Below, one piece after another: positions 18,624 through 27,299 of a stretch of 64,000 bases of DNA. This DNA comes from Ruegeria arenilitoris (lineage in GTDB: Bacteria > Pseudomonadota > Alphaproteobacteria > Rhodobacterales > Rhodobacteraceae). The DNA is taken from NCBI RefSeq assembly GCF_013032855.1, contig NZ_WQDA01000001.1:503501-567500 (forward strand), written 5' to 3'. The position numbers were made by a program, and so were the translations under genes. The notes beneath the pieces are model-generated. The model searched no databases. It had not been told where the DNA came from and saw only the letters and a program-made list of their open reading frames with translations. Position 1 is the first letter of the stretch. Each line of letters starts with the position of its first letter.

Positions 18624-19283
18624 ATGTCGCTGCAAGAAATCACCGCCCGCATCGCCAAGGCCGAAGCCGCAGCCGGCCGCCCCAAGGGCTCGGTCCGGCT
18701 GATTGCCGTATCCAAGGTGCAGCCCAACGACCGGGTCGAGGCCGTGTTGAAGCAGGGTCACCGGTGTTTTGGTGAAAACCGGGTGCAGGAGGCCGCCGGC
18801 AAGTGGCCCGCCTTCCGTGAAAGCTATCCCGATATTGATCTGCATCTGATTGGTCCGCTGCAAACCAACAAGGCGCGGCAGGCGATGGAACTGTGCAACG
18901 CGATCCACTCGGTCGACCGTCCCAAACTGGCCAAAACCCTTGCGCGGCTGGCGCAAGAGGTGGGGCAGTGTCCTGATCTATTCATTCAGGTAAATACCGG
19001 CGAAGAGGCTCAGAAAGCCGGGGTTATACCCGCCGAGGCCGATGATTTTGTCGCCGAATGTCGATCACTTGACCTGCCGGTGCGTGGGTTGATGTGCATT
19101 CCGCCCGTCGACGAGGAGCCCGCGCTGCATTTTGCTTTGCTGGCCAAGATCGCGGGCAGGAACGGGCTGGATGGCCTGTCCATGGGGATGAGCAGCGATT
19201 TTGAAACCGCGATCGCGCTGGGTGCAACTCATGTCCGGGTGGGGTCGGCCATTTTTGGTGACCGGGTCAAACCCGAGGAATGA
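18624..19283 (+). CDS. YggS-family pyridoxal-phosphate homeostasis protein
   Basis: A 219 aa single-domain PLP-binding TIM-barrel protein. The Schiff-base lysine is Lys31 in LIAVSKVQPND; FGENRVQEAAGKW, HLIGPLQTNKA, IHSVDRPKLA, LSMGMSSDFETAI and THVRVGSAIFG are family signatures. It buffers PLP and affects amino-acid and keto-acid balance; no catalytic activity is established for the family. ATG at 18624 after GAGGGAA. It converges with the L,D-transpeptidase gene, overlapping by 17 bases. Confidence 0.95.
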   Translation: MSLQEITARIAKAEAAAGRPKGSVRLIAVSKVQPNDRVEAVLKQGHRCFGENRVQEAAGKWPAFRESYPDIDLHLIGPLQTNKARQAMELCNAIHSVDRPKLAKTLARLAQEVGQCPDLFIQVNTGEEAQKAGVIPAEADDFVAECRSLDLPVRGLMCIPPVDEEPALHFALLAKIAGRNGLDGLSMGMSSDFETAIALGATHVRVGSAIFGDRVKPEE

Positions 19284-19767
19284 TGATCCGGGTTCCGGGT
19301 GCGACGCGCCGCGCGATCCAGTGTAGATGGTCGCGCCGTAACGCCACGCAGCCTTCGGTAGGATAACCCGGTCTGCGCCACTGATGCAGAAAGATCGCTG
19401 ATCCGCCGCCCGGTGTGGCGACGGGCCAATTCCAATCGGTAATCAGCACCAGATCGTACAGCGGGTCAGCCCGACGCAGGCGTTCGTGACTGCATGGATA
19501 GGGCGCCCGAACGTGTTGGTTGTAGTCCTGATCCCTATCGTCATCCGACCACAGATCGCCCGGCCCGATGGGCAAAGCCCACGGGGCTGGCGGGGCAATC
19601 CGATCCGGGCGGTACAGCATCCCGACAATGTGGTGGTGCCCTGTGGGGGTGGCCCCGTCGCCCTCGCGCTTGTGGTTGCTCAGGCCACCTTTGCCGATGG
19701 TGCAGGGAAACCTGCGGCCGAAGAACCGCACTCCGGTCGGCGTTACCACCAGATCAAGAGGGCTCAC
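19267..19767 (-). CDS. L,D-transpeptidase (YkuD) family protein
   Basis: A 166 aa protein with the YkuD catalytic signature in FLHQWRRPGYPTEGCVALRRDHL: conserved His, then Thr-Glu-Gly-Cys where most members have Ser-x-Gly-Cys. The Cys nucleophile would form 3-3 peptidoglycan cross-links or anchor proteins. No signal peptide is visible from the GTG at 19767, so it belongs to the short family variants that look cytoplasmic; function is therefore less certain. The start overlaps the ribA stop as GTGA, so it is downstream of ribA in one transcript. Confidence 0.82.
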   Translation of the reverse strand: MSPLDLVVTPTGVRFFGRRFPCTIGKGGLSNHKREGDGATPTGHHHIVGMLYRPDRIAPPAPWALPIGPGDLWSDDDRDQDYNQHVRAPYPCSHERLRRADPLYDLVLITDWNWPVATPGGGSAIFLHQWRRPGYPTEGCVALRRDHLHWIARRVAPGTRIIIPRV

Positions 19768-20858
19768 AGCAAGTGGCCCGATTTTGAGGCCTTGGTCGCC
19801 AGATAGGCCCGGTTGTGGGCGGTTTCCCCGACCTTCAGCGGCACACGCTCGGTAACGGCAATCCCGGTCCGTTCCATCATTGCGATCTTGGCGGGGTTGT
19901 TGGTCAGCAACCGGACCGAACTGAACCCGAGCGATTTCAGGATGTCCGATCCAAGGCGGAAATCGCGCTCGTCATCTTCAAACCCAAGCCGGTGGTTGGC
20001 TTCGACCGTGTCGAAGCCCTGATCCTGCAGGAAATAGGCGCGCATTTTGTTGGCCAAGCCGATCCCGCGACCTTCCTGGTTGAGATACAGCAGAATCCCA
20101 TGCCCCTCGGCCCCCATCTGGGCCAGGGCACCGCGCAGTTGCGGGCCGCAGTCGCATTTCAGGCTGCCCATCAGGTCACCGGTAAAACAGGCCGAATGCA
20201 ACCGTGCCAGAACAGGTTTCGAGCGATCCGGGCGGCCGATTTCGATGGCATAGTGCTCCTCGCCACCGTCCTCTGGGCGGAAGACGTGCAGACGACCGGC
20301 CTCGGACACCTCCATCGGCAGGCGCGCGGCGACCACCTCGTGCAAGGGGCTGCGATCGGCCAGATGCGGCGCGGCGCGTGTGTGGTCTATGCAGGTCAGA
20401 CCGTGCGTCGCCGCAAAGGCCCGGCCGTTTTCGACCGCAACCACCACCGCGGCGGGCAGCAGGCGGGCGGATTTGGTCAGTGCGATTGCGATGCGATGCA
20501 GGTGTGCATTGCCCTGGCGCTGAGTCATCAAGGGCCCCTTCATCGGGGCATTCAGGTCATCGGACGGGTCTGCAACCGCCTGCACCCACCCCAGATCAGC
20601 TTCCGCCGGGATCACGACCCGAGCAAGATCACCGTCATAGGCGCGGGCTTTGAGCGTTTCGGCCCGTCGTCCGGTGATGGCAACCACAGGCGTGTCGCCC
20701 AGACCCCTCAGGTCCGCCAGACGCTGCGGGTTGAGTGTCTCTGCGGCGACGGCGACAACGCTGAAATCCCCGTCATCCGTCAGCACGACCGGAACGCCCA
20801 TCCGAAGGTCGGCACGCGCCCGGGCCAGCAACTCGGTGATGTCTGGAATGAGACTCAT
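19764..20858 (-). CDS. ribA: GTP cyclohydrolase II with degenerate RibB-like N-terminal domain
   Basis: A 364 aa protein converting GTP to the first riboflavin intermediate. The C-terminal catalytic domain (about 170-360) has zinc ligands Cys224, Cys235 and Cys237 in LHSACFTGDLMGSLKCDC, spaced as in E. coli RibA, plus YLNQEGRGIGLANKM and LLTNNPAKI. Residues 1-165 resemble a DHBP synthase fold (ARADLRMGVPVVLTDDGDFSVVAVAAE) but lack the acidic DDExREGE active-site cluster. The ATG at 20858 follows AGGATAAC; an upstream frame to 21029 has no such support. No FMN riboswitch is evident. Confidence 0.92.
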   Translation of the reverse strand: MSLIPDITELLARARADLRMGVPVVLTDDGDFSVVAVAAETLNPQRLADLRGLGDTPVVAITGRRAETLKARAYDGDLARVVIPAEADLGWVQAVADPSDDLNAPMKGPLMTQRQGNAHLHRIAIALTKSARLLPAAVVVAVENGRAFAATHGLTCIDHTRAAPHLADRSPLHEVVAARLPMEVSEAGRLHVFRPEDGGEEHYAIEIGRPDRSKPVLARLHSACFTGDLMGSLKCDCGPQLRGALAQMGAEGHGILLYLNQEGRGIGLANKMRAYFLQDQGFDTVEANHRLGFEDDERDFRLGSDILKSLGFSSVRLLTNNPAKIAMMERTGIAVTERVPLKVGETAHNRAYLATKASKSGHLL

Positions 20859-20904
20859 TGATGTTATCCTGTAACGTTCGACCCTCGTCCTAGCCCGTTC
20901 GAAA

Positions 20905-20923
20905 GGAAATGTGAAACATTTCC
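20905..20923. promoter_or_regulatory. 19-base inverted repeat between ribA and an OmpR-type regulator
   Basis: GGAAATG-TGAAA-CATTTCC is a perfect 7-bp dyad 47 bases upstream of the ribA start and 98 bases upstream of the response regulator start. No T-run follows. It may be an operator for either divergent gene; the regulator itself is one candidate binder. Confidence 0.4.
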
Positions 20924-21020
20924 GGCCCACCAGACACGAGGGCGTGAGAGCATTGCAGCAAAACTTGTTGATTGCATCTTCCACGCTCAAGTGTTGCAAA
21001 AGGTTTAGGAGGACCGGGAC

Positions 21021-21707
21021 ATGGCGCAACTCAAGAAAATCCTACTGGTCGATGACGATGAAGACCTGCGCGAGGCGCTGAGCGAGCAGTTGGTGATGAC
21101 CGAGGACTTTGATGTATTCGAAGCCTCCGACGGCCAATCCGCGATGGAGCGTGCGCGCGAAGCCATCTATGACCTTGTGATCCTGGATGTGGGTTTGCCC
21201 GACACAGATGGGCGCGAGCTGTGCCGCCTGATGCGCAAGCAGGGGGTCAAAAGCCCGATCCTGATGCTGACCGGCCATGACAGCGACGCAGATACGATTC
21301 TGGGTTTGGACGCGGGCGCCAACGATTATGTCTCAAAGCCGTTCAAGTTCCCGGTGCTTCTGGCCCGGATCCGTGCGCAGCTGCGCCAGCACGAACAGTC
21401 TGAAGATGCCGTTTTTGTCCTGGGGCCCTATACTTTCAAACCCGCGATGAAGATGTTGATCACCGAGGACGACCGCAAGATTCGGCTGACGGAGAAGGAA
21501 ACCAACATTCTCAAGTTCCTGTATCGCTCGACCGACGGCGTGGTGGCGCGCGATGTGCTGCTGCACGAGGTCTGGGGCTACAACGCCGGTGTAACCACAC
21601 ATACGCTGGAAACGCACATCTACCGGCTGCGTCAGAAAATCGAGCCCGATCCCTCCAATGCGCGCCTTTTGGTCACAGAATCTGGTGGATATCGACTGGT
21701 GTCGTAA
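21021..21707 (+). CDS. OmpR/PhoB-family response regulator
   Basis: A 228 aa two-domain regulator. The receiver domain (1-120) has the acidic pocket DDD at 11-13, phospho-acceptor Asp56 in VILDVGLPDTDG, and Lys106 in DYVSKPF. The C-terminal winged helix (about 135-228) has LTEKETNILKFLYRS, the recognition helix in TTHTLETHIYRLRQKIE, and the wing LLVTESGGYRLVS. No histidine kinase is adjacent, so its partner is unknown. ATG at 21021 with GGAGG 9 bases upstream. Confidence 0.92.
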   Translation: MAQLKKILLVDDDEDLREALSEQLVMTEDFDVFEASDGQSAMERAREAIYDLVILDVGLPDTDGRELCRLMRKQGVKSPILMLTGHDSDADTILGLDAGANDYVSKPFKFPVLLARIRAQLRQHEQSEDAVFVLGPYTFKPAMKMLITEDDRKIRLTEKETNILKFLYRSTDGVVARDVLLHEVWGYNAGVTTHTLETHIYRLRQKIEPDPSNARLLVTESGGYRLVS

Positions 21708-21811
21708 CCATAGGTGGATTGATGTGGATCAAAGTGATACTCTGCAAGCATCTTTAGGATAATCCCATCCCGTGCATGTCCGGGTCATGACATGTACCTC
21801 CCTGTTGGACT

Positions 21812-21837
21812 GCCGGGCCTTTGGCCCGGCTTTTTTT
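21812..21837 (+). terminator. Rho-independent terminator
   Basis: GCCGGGCC (21812-21819), TTT loop, GGCCCGGC (21823-21830), then seven T. A perfect 8-bp stem that ends the response regulator transcript and insulates xthA. Confidence 0.94.
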
Positions 21838-21899
21838 CGGATGGCACCCCGGTACCTGCCGCGCTAGTTTGCCCGAGTCGCGACAAGGGAACCCCGATC

Positions 21900-22688
21900 A
21901 TGCCTTTCACTCTGGCCACCTGGAACATTAATTCCGTTCGCCTGCGCGAGCCGATCGTGCTGAAGCTGCTGCAGGAAGAAGCGCCGGACGTGCTGTGCCT
22001 GCAAGAGTGCAAATCGCCGGTCGACAAGATCCCGACCGAGGGATTCGCGGAACTTGGCTACACCCACATGATTGCCCGCGGTCAAAAGGGCTATAACGGC
22101 GTGGCCATCCTGTCGCGCCTGCCGATCACGGATCTGGGCGATCAGGACTTTGCCGGGCTGGGCCATGCCCGGCATGTGGCGGGGCAACTGGAAAACGGGG
22201 TGATCATCCACAATTTCTACGTCCCGGCAGGCGGCGACGTTCCCGATCGCGAGGTGAACGAGAAATTTGGCCAGAAGCTGGATTACCTGACCGACATGCG
22301 CGACTGGTTCCACGCTGAAAAGCCGCAGAAATCCATTCTGGTCGGTGACCTGAACATCGCCCCGCGCGAGGATGACGTGTGGTCGCACAAGCAACTGCTC
22401 AAGGTCGTGTCGCACACGCCGATCGAGGTCGCGCAACTGGCCGAGACGCAGGATGCGGGCGGCTGGGTCGATATCACCCGGCAGGACATCCCCGAGGGAC
22501 AGCTCTACAGCTGGTGGTCCTATCGCGCCCGCGACTGGGATGCGGCTGACAAGGGGCGGCGCCTGGATCACGTCTGGGCGACGCCTGATATCTCGAACGC
22601 CGGCCATTCCAGCCGCGTCCTGCGCGACGCGCGCGGCTGGGAGAAGCCCAGCGACCACGCGCCCGTCTTTGCCAGTTTCGATCTTTGA
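21900..22688 (+). CDS. xthA: Exodeoxyribonuclease III
   Basis: A 262 aa AP endonuclease and 3'-5' exonuclease in base-excision repair. Motifs are TLATWNINSVRLR (Asn), CLQECKSP (metal-binding Glu), NFYVPAGGDV, LVGDLNIAPREDDVW (Asp/Asn), and RLDHVWATPDI with SDHAPVFASF (Asp/His). I choose the ATG at 21900 because the family starts at this point; the frame extends to 21792 but crosses the terminator. AAGGGA precedes the start. It is followed after 88 bases by cnoX on the same strand. Confidence 0.95.
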   Translation: MPFTLATWNINSVRLREPIVLKLLQEEAPDVLCLQECKSPVDKIPTEGFAELGYTHMIARGQKGYNGVAILSRLPITDLGDQDFAGLGHARHVAGQLENGVIIHNFYVPAGGDVPDREVNEKFGQKLDYLTDMRDWFHAEKPQKSILVGDLNIAPREDDVWSHKQLLKVVSHTPIEVAQLAETQDAGGWVDITRQDIPEGQLYSWWSYRARDWDAADKGRRLDHVWATPDISNAGHSSRVLRDARGWEKPSDHAPVFASFDL

Positions 22689-22776
22689 TCGGTGCGGGAT
22701 TCCGCAACTCGGCCCTTGGTTTCCCAGTCGGCTGGTTGCATATAAGGCCCAAGACTGAATCCGGAGAGTGAATGCC

Positions 22777-23694
22777 ATGGAACTTCTGAACGGCGCAGGC
22801 AGCCCCGCAGCCACCGATCTGATCAAAGACGGAACCGAGGCCACTTTCATGGCCGATGTCGTCGAGGCATCGCAGGAATTGCCCATTATCGTCGACTTCT
22901 GGGCGCCCTGGTGCGGTCCCTGCAAGACCTTGGGTCCGGCCTTGGAAGAGGCCGTGACCGCGGCCAAGGGCGCGGTCAAGATGGTGAAAATCAACGTGGA
23001 CGAGGCGCAGATGATCGCCTCGCAATTGCGTATCCAGTCGATTCCGACCGTCTACGCCTTCTTCAAGGGGCAGCCGGTTGACGGATTCCAAGGCGCTTTG
23101 CCAGGATCGGAGATCAAGGCCTTTATCGACCGTGTGATCGAGGCTGCCGGGGGCCAGAGCCCGGGCGGCCAGCTGGACGAGGCCGTGGAGGCCGCCGAAG
23201 AGATGCTGAATGATGGCGCGGCAGTGGATGCGGCCCAGACCTTTGCCGCCATTCTTGGCGAAGACCCCAAACATGCCGCGGCCTATGGCGGCCTGGTGCG
23301 GGCGCAAATCGCGATGGGTGACCTTGATCAGGCCGAGGCGATCCTGAACGGCGCTCCGGCCGAGATTTCAACGACGGCAGAGTTGGAAGCTGCCCACGCG
23401 CAGCTGGAACTTGCCAAGCAGGCCGCAAATGCCGGGCCGGTGGCCGAGTTGACGGCAGCGGTCGAAGCTGACCCCGACAACCATCAGGCCCGGTTTGACC
23501 TGGCGCAGGCGCTCTATGCCAACGGCAAGGCCGCCGAGGCGGTTGACCAGCTTCTGGAGCTGTTCCGCCGCGATCGGGAATGGAATGATGGCGCAGCCAA
23601 GGCGCAGTTGTTCACCATATTCGATGCGCTCAAGGCCAATGACCCGATCGTTTTGAACGGTCGCCGCAGACTCAGCTCGATGATATTTGCCTAA
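22777..23694 (+). CDS. cnoX: Thioredoxin-TPR protein of the CnoX/YbbN family
   Basis: A 305 aa protein with an N-terminal thioredoxin domain (about 15-125; active site WCGPC, Cys46 and Cys49) and C-terminal tetratricopeptide repeats (about 140-300). CnoX is a chaperedoxin that protects clients and hands them to GroEL. E. coli YbbN lacks one Cys, whereas here both are present, as in Caulobacter. ATG at 22777 with GGAGAG 8 bases before; the GTG nine bases earlier lies inside the ribosome site. The following genes encode a LonN protein and Trm112. Confidence 0.9.
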   Translation: MELLNGAGSPAATDLIKDGTEATFMADVVEASQELPIIVDFWAPWCGPCKTLGPALEEAVTAAKGAVKMVKINVDEAQMIASQLRIQSIPTVYAFFKGQPVDGFQGALPGSEIKAFIDRVIEAAGGQSPGGQLDEAVEAAEEMLNDGAAVDAAQTFAAILGEDPKHAAAYGGLVRAQIAMGDLDQAEAILNGAPAEISTTAELEAAHAQLELAKQAANAGPVAELTAAVEADPDNHQARFDLAQALYANGKAAEAVDQLLELFRRDREWNDGAAKAQLFTIFDALKANDPIVLNGRRRLSSMIFA

Positions 23695-23721
23695 CCGCGC
23701 ATCAGAGCTAGAATCGGAAAC

Positions 23722-24363
23722 ATGATGCATCCCGCCGATCTGCCGGACACGGTGTCCGTGTTTCCTCTGCCCGGGGCGCTGTTGCTGCCCCGGTCACGCC
23801 TGCCGCTGCATATTTTCGAGCCACGCTACCTGCAAATGCTGGATGACGCCTTGAAAACCAAAGAGCGGTTGATCGGCATGGTCCAGCCGAACCCTTGCCA
23901 GAACGACGACACCAAGTTGCATCGGATCGGATGCGCCGGACGTGTCACGCAGTTTTCCGAGACCGAAGACGGGCGCTATCTGATCACGTTGTCCGGTGTA
24001 TCCCGGTTTCGCATCCAATCCGAATTGGATGGTTTCACGCCGTATCGTCGCTGCGCCGTTACTTGGGACGGGTTCGACCGCGATCTGGGCAAAGGGGAAA
24101 TAGACGATACGTTCGACCGGTCCGGCTTCCTGCGTTTGCTGGGGCGTTACTTTTCCGCCCGCCAACTGTCGACCGATTGGGAGTCGCTGAACGAGGCGGA
24201 TGACGAATTATTGGTCAATTCCCTGTCGATGCTTCTGGATTTCGACCCTGAGGACAAGCAGGCCCTGCTTGAGGCGCCGTGCCTGCGCACCCGGCGCGAA
24301 ACATTGGTCACACTGATCGAATTCTCGCTGCGCGGGGGTTCAAACGAGGAACAATTGCAATGA
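23722..24363 (+). CDS. LON peptidase substrate-binding (LonN) domain protein
   Basis: A 213 aa stand-alone Lon N-terminal domain protein without ATPase or protease parts. Typical are [30 protein letters not shown] at the N-terminus and [30 protein letters not shown]. Role unknown; the domain binds unfolded segments in Lon. Two tandem ATGs at 23722 and 23725. It is joined to the Trm112 gene by an ATGA overlap and follows cnoX, which suggests a protein quality-control set. Confidence 0.9.
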   Translation: MMHPADLPDTVSVFPLPGALLLPRSRLPLHIFEPRYLQMLDDALKTKERLIGMVQPNPCQNDDTKLHRIGCAGRVTQFSETEDGRYLITLSGVSRFRIQSELDGFTPYRRCAVTWDGFDRDLGKGEIDDTFDRSGFLRLLGRYFSARQLSTDWESLNEADDELLVNSLSMLLDFDPEDKQALLEAPCLRTRRETLVTLIEFSLRGGSNEEQLQ

Positions 24364-24545
24364 CTGAAACGGAACCGGGGTTCGACCGCCATATGCTCGA
24401 GGCGCTGATCTGCCCCCAGACCCACACCACCCTGGAATATGACGCCGAGCGGCAGGAACTGGTCTCGAAAGCCGCTGGTCTGGCCTTTCCCATCCGCAAC
24501 GGGATTCCGGTGATGCTGGTGGATGAGGCGCGCAAGCTCGACTAG
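24360..24545 (+). CDS. Trm112 family protein
   Basis: A 61 aa protein with [21 protein letters not shown] and [19 protein letters not shown], the Trm112/YcaR signature. In eukaryotes Trm112 activates methyltransferases; bacterial homologues are less clear. The zinc-knuckle Cys residues are mostly missing (CPQT for CPxC). The ATG at 24360 overlaps the LonN stop. The 3' end overlaps the convergent ubiH-like gene by 4 bases. Confidence 0.9.
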   Translation: MTETEPGFDRHMLEALICPQTHTTLEYDAERQELVSKAAGLAFPIRNGIPVMLVDEARKLD

Positions 24546-25768
24546 ATCGGGCGGCCCTGCAGCAGCCTGGGCAGGTCGCCTGTCAAACCGGCGGCCTCTC
24601 GCACGAAGCCGCGGCGCAGACCGGGCAGAGAGCCCACGATGCCCATTCCGATGTCGCGCCCCAGCCGCAAGATCGGATTGTCGTTCGAGAACAGCTTGTT
24701 GAACACATCCGTCGCCATTGCCAGAGCCGCCGTGTCAAAGCGGCGCCACTCCTGATAGCGCTCCAGAACCAGCGCCGAGCCGATGTCCTCTCCGCGTCGC
24801 CCGGCCAGCGTCAGCACCTCGGCCAGCGCGCCGACGTCGCGCAGCCCGGCGTTCAGCCCCTGACCGGCGATCGGGTGCATGCCATGGGCCGCATCACCCA
24901 CCAGCGCCAGCCGGTCGGCGATGAAGGAATTGGCGATGGTCAGGTTCAGCGGATAGGTGAACCGGTCGCCCTGCAGGCGGATGTTACCCAGAAAATCGCC
25001 GAACCTGGGCCGCAGAACTTGAAGGTACTCGGCCTCGTCCAGCGCGTTGATGCGCTGCGCGGTGTCAGAGCGTTCGCTCCAGACGATCGAGCTGCGATTG
25101 CCGGTCAGCGGCAGGATCGCCAGCGGGCCGGGTGGCATGAAGAACTGATGTGCGATGCCGTGATGGGGCAGGTCGTGTTCGATGGCGCAGACCAGCGCGG
25201 TCTGGCCGTAGTCCCATCCGGTCCGCTTGATCCCGGCCCGGGCGGCGGTGCCGCTGCGACGGCCGTCGCACCCCACCAGAAGCCGACCGGACAGCGCCGA
25301 TCCGTCATCCAGCGTCACGGTCACGCCACCAGGCCCGGTTTCCTGCGCAACCACGGTTTTGCCATCGACCCGGGTGATCGCCGGGTCCGCCGCCATCGCC
25401 GCAAGAAATGCGCGCCGCAGGTGACGGTCCTCGACCATATAGCCCATCGGGCCTTCCTCGATCTCGGCATGGTCGAAATGCATGAAAAACGGCGACGGGC
25501 CTGCGCCCGCATGGCCATCGGTGACCTTGATCTCCAACATCGGCTGGGCGTGGTCCGCGACCCGCTCCCAAATGCCGATCGCGGCCAGCAACCGTTGCGA
25601 GGCCAGCGCCAGCGCATAGGCACGCCCGTCGAACGCCGCGTTCTTGCGCACCTTCTCGGCCAGCGCGTCGATCACGGTGACGCTGTGCCCGGTCTGCGCC
25701 AGCGCCAGCGCCAGGGCAGGGCCGTTCAGCCCGCCGCCCACGATCAAGATATCGGAAACCTGTGTCAT
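24542..25768 (-). CDS. UbiH/UbiF/Coq6-type FAD-dependent hydroxylase
   Basis: A 408 aa aromatic-ring hydroxylase of ubiquinone biosynthesis. The N-terminal [21 protein letters not shown] binds [19 protein letters not shown] is the DG motif, and [25 protein letters not shown] is the GD motif typical of UbiH, UbiF, UbiI and UbiL. Which ring position it hydroxylates cannot be told. ATG at 25768; the frame remains open far upstream but only by antisense overlap with the amidase gene. Divergent from the amidase with a 93-base gap. Confidence 0.93.
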   Translation of the reverse strand: MTQVSDILIVGGGLNGPALALALAQTGHSVTVIDALAEKVRKNAAFDGRAYALALASQRLLAAIGIWERVADHAQPMLEIKVTDGHAGAGPSPFFMHFDHAEIEEGPMGYMVEDRHLRRAFLAAMAADPAITRVDGKTVVAQETGPGGVTVTLDDGSALSGRLLVGCDGRRSGTAARAGIKRTGWDYGQTALVCAIEHDLPHHGIAHQFFMPPGPLAILPLTGNRSSIVWSERSDTAQRINALDEAEYLQVLRPRFGDFLGNIRLQGDRFTYPLNLTIANSFIADRLALVGDAAHGMHPIAGQGLNAGLRDVGALAEVLTLAGRRGEDIGSALVLERYQEWRRFDTAALAMATDVFNKLFSNDNPILRLGRDIGMGIVGSLPGLRRGFVREAAGLTGDLPRLLQGRPI

Positions 25769-25861
25769 GCGGTGCAATATGCGCGCCCTTTCGGGATTGT
25801 CCATGTGCAGTCCTGTCGCTACCGTCGCCGAAACACGAATTTTTCCGACAAGGGGGCAAAG

Positions 25862-27190
25862 ATGCAGGACTGGCTGACCATGACGGCATGTGACCTGGGC
25901 CGGGGGATCGGCATGGGGCAGATCGATCCCGAGGAACTGACCGAGGTCTATCTGGCGGCCATCGACGCCCATCCGCACCGCGATCGCATCTATGCCCGCG
26001 TCACGCATGACCGCGCCCGCGCCGAAGCCCGCGCGGCCAAGGAACGGGTGGCCCAAGGGCTGCGCCGGTCCCTGCTGGATGGGGTGCCGATCAGCTGGAA
26101 GGATCTGTTCGACACCGCCGGGATCGGAACCGAGGCCGGATCGGCCCTGCTGCGCGGCCGAGTTCCCGACCATGACGCAACCGTTCTGCGCAACGCGACG
26201 GCCATGGGCGCGGTCTGTCTGGGCAAGACGCATATGAGCGAGCTGGCCTTCTCGGGCCTTGGCCTGAACCCCGTCACCGCGACGCCGCCCTGCGTGAATG
26301 ACAAAAAGGCGGTTCCGGGCGGGTCGTCCTCGGGTGCGGCGGCGTCGGTGGCCTTTGGTCTGGCGGCCTGCGGAATCGGCTCGGATACGGGCGGATCGGT
26401 GCGCATTCCGGCCGCGTGGAACGACTTGGTGGGGCTGAAAACCACGTCGGGGCGGTTGAGCCTCGAGGGCGTGGTGCCCCTGTGCCTGCGGTTCGACACG
26501 GTCGGCCCGCTGGCGCGGTCGGTCGAGGATGCGGCGCAGATGCTGGCGCTGCTGGAAGGCGGAACGCCGGCCGATCTGCGGGGCGCCAGCCTGAAGGGGC
26601 GGCGGTTTGCCGATCTGCAGACCATCGCGCAGGACGATCTGCGCGACGCGCCACGCCAGGCCTATGCCGAGGCGCTGGACCGCCTGCGTGATGCAGGGGC
26701 CGAGATCGTGCCGCTGGAGGTGCCGGAACTGACCGAGGCGATGGGCCTGTCCGGTGTCCTTTACACCACCGAAGCCTATGGCCTGTGGCGTGACGTTATC
26801 GAGGCCAACCCCGAGGCGATGTATCCCGAAATCCTTGAACGGTTCCGCGCGGGCAAGGGGCATTCCGGCCCGGATTACGTGGCCGCGTGGTCGCGCCTGA
26901 AAGCCTGCCGATCGGTCTGGGACGCGGCCACCGCCGGCTTCGACGCGGTTCTGGCCCCCACCGCGCCGATCCTGCCGCCGGATCTGGACCGGCTGATGAA
27001 TGACCATGACTACTACGTCACCGAGAACCTTCTGGCTCTGCGCAACACCCGGATCGGCAACCTGATGGGGCTGGCGGCGCTGTCGCTGCCCACTTCGACA
27101 CCGTCCTGCGGACTGATGATGTTGGGCTATCCGGGCTCGGAGGAGGCGCTTTTGCGGCTGGGTGCGGCGGCCGAGGCGGTTCTGGCCTGA
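25862..27190 (+). CDS. Amidase signature family enzyme
   Basis: A 442 aa Ser-cisSer-Lys amidohydrolase. Lys in GVPISWKDLFDTAG, the Ser-rich PGGSSSGAAASVAFG and GSDTGGSVRIPAAWN with nucleophile Ser are all present, so it should be active. Substrate cannot be given; it is not GatA because no gatB/gatC is adjacent. ATG at 25862 after CAAGGGGGCAAAG. It is followed by dapC-like after 109 bases. Confidence 0.9.
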   Translation: MQDWLTMTACDLGRGIGMGQIDPEELTEVYLAAIDAHPHRDRIYARVTHDRARAEARAAKERVAQGLRRSLLDGVPISWKDLFDTAGIGTEAGSALLRGRVPDHDATVLRNATAMGAVCLGKTHMSELAFSGLGLNPVTATPPCVNDKKAVPGGSSSGAAASVAFGLAACGIGSDTGGSVRIPAAWNDLVGLKTTSGRLSLEGVVPLCLRFDTVGPLARSVEDAAQMLALLEGGTPADLRGASLKGRRFADLQTIAQDDLRDAPRQAYAEALDRLRDAGAEIVPLEVPELTEAMGLSGVLYTTEAYGLWRDVIEANPEAMYPEILERFRAGKGHSGPDYVAAWSRLKACRSVWDAATAGFDAVLAPTAPILPPDLDRLMNDHDYYVTENLLALRNTRIGNLMGLAALSLPTSTPSCGLMMLGYPGSEEALLRLGAAAEAVLA

Positions 27191-27299
27191 ATGCCACAAT
27201 CCCCTGATTCGGAACCTCTTTGTCTGGACGCGCGGGGGTTCGGCCTGTAATCTACTGGAAAACCGGGGCGCCAATGATCCCGGTATCGAGGCAGCAGTC

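Noticed and set aside
16811..18727. Minus-strand open frame of 638 codons spanning the porin and DUF3576 genes
   Set aside because: Antisense to the porin and in a different frame from DUF3576; no coding signals.
20859..21020. FMN riboswitch upstream of ribA
   Set aside because: I do not see the conserved multi-helix RFN sequence blocks; only a 7-bp dyad is present.
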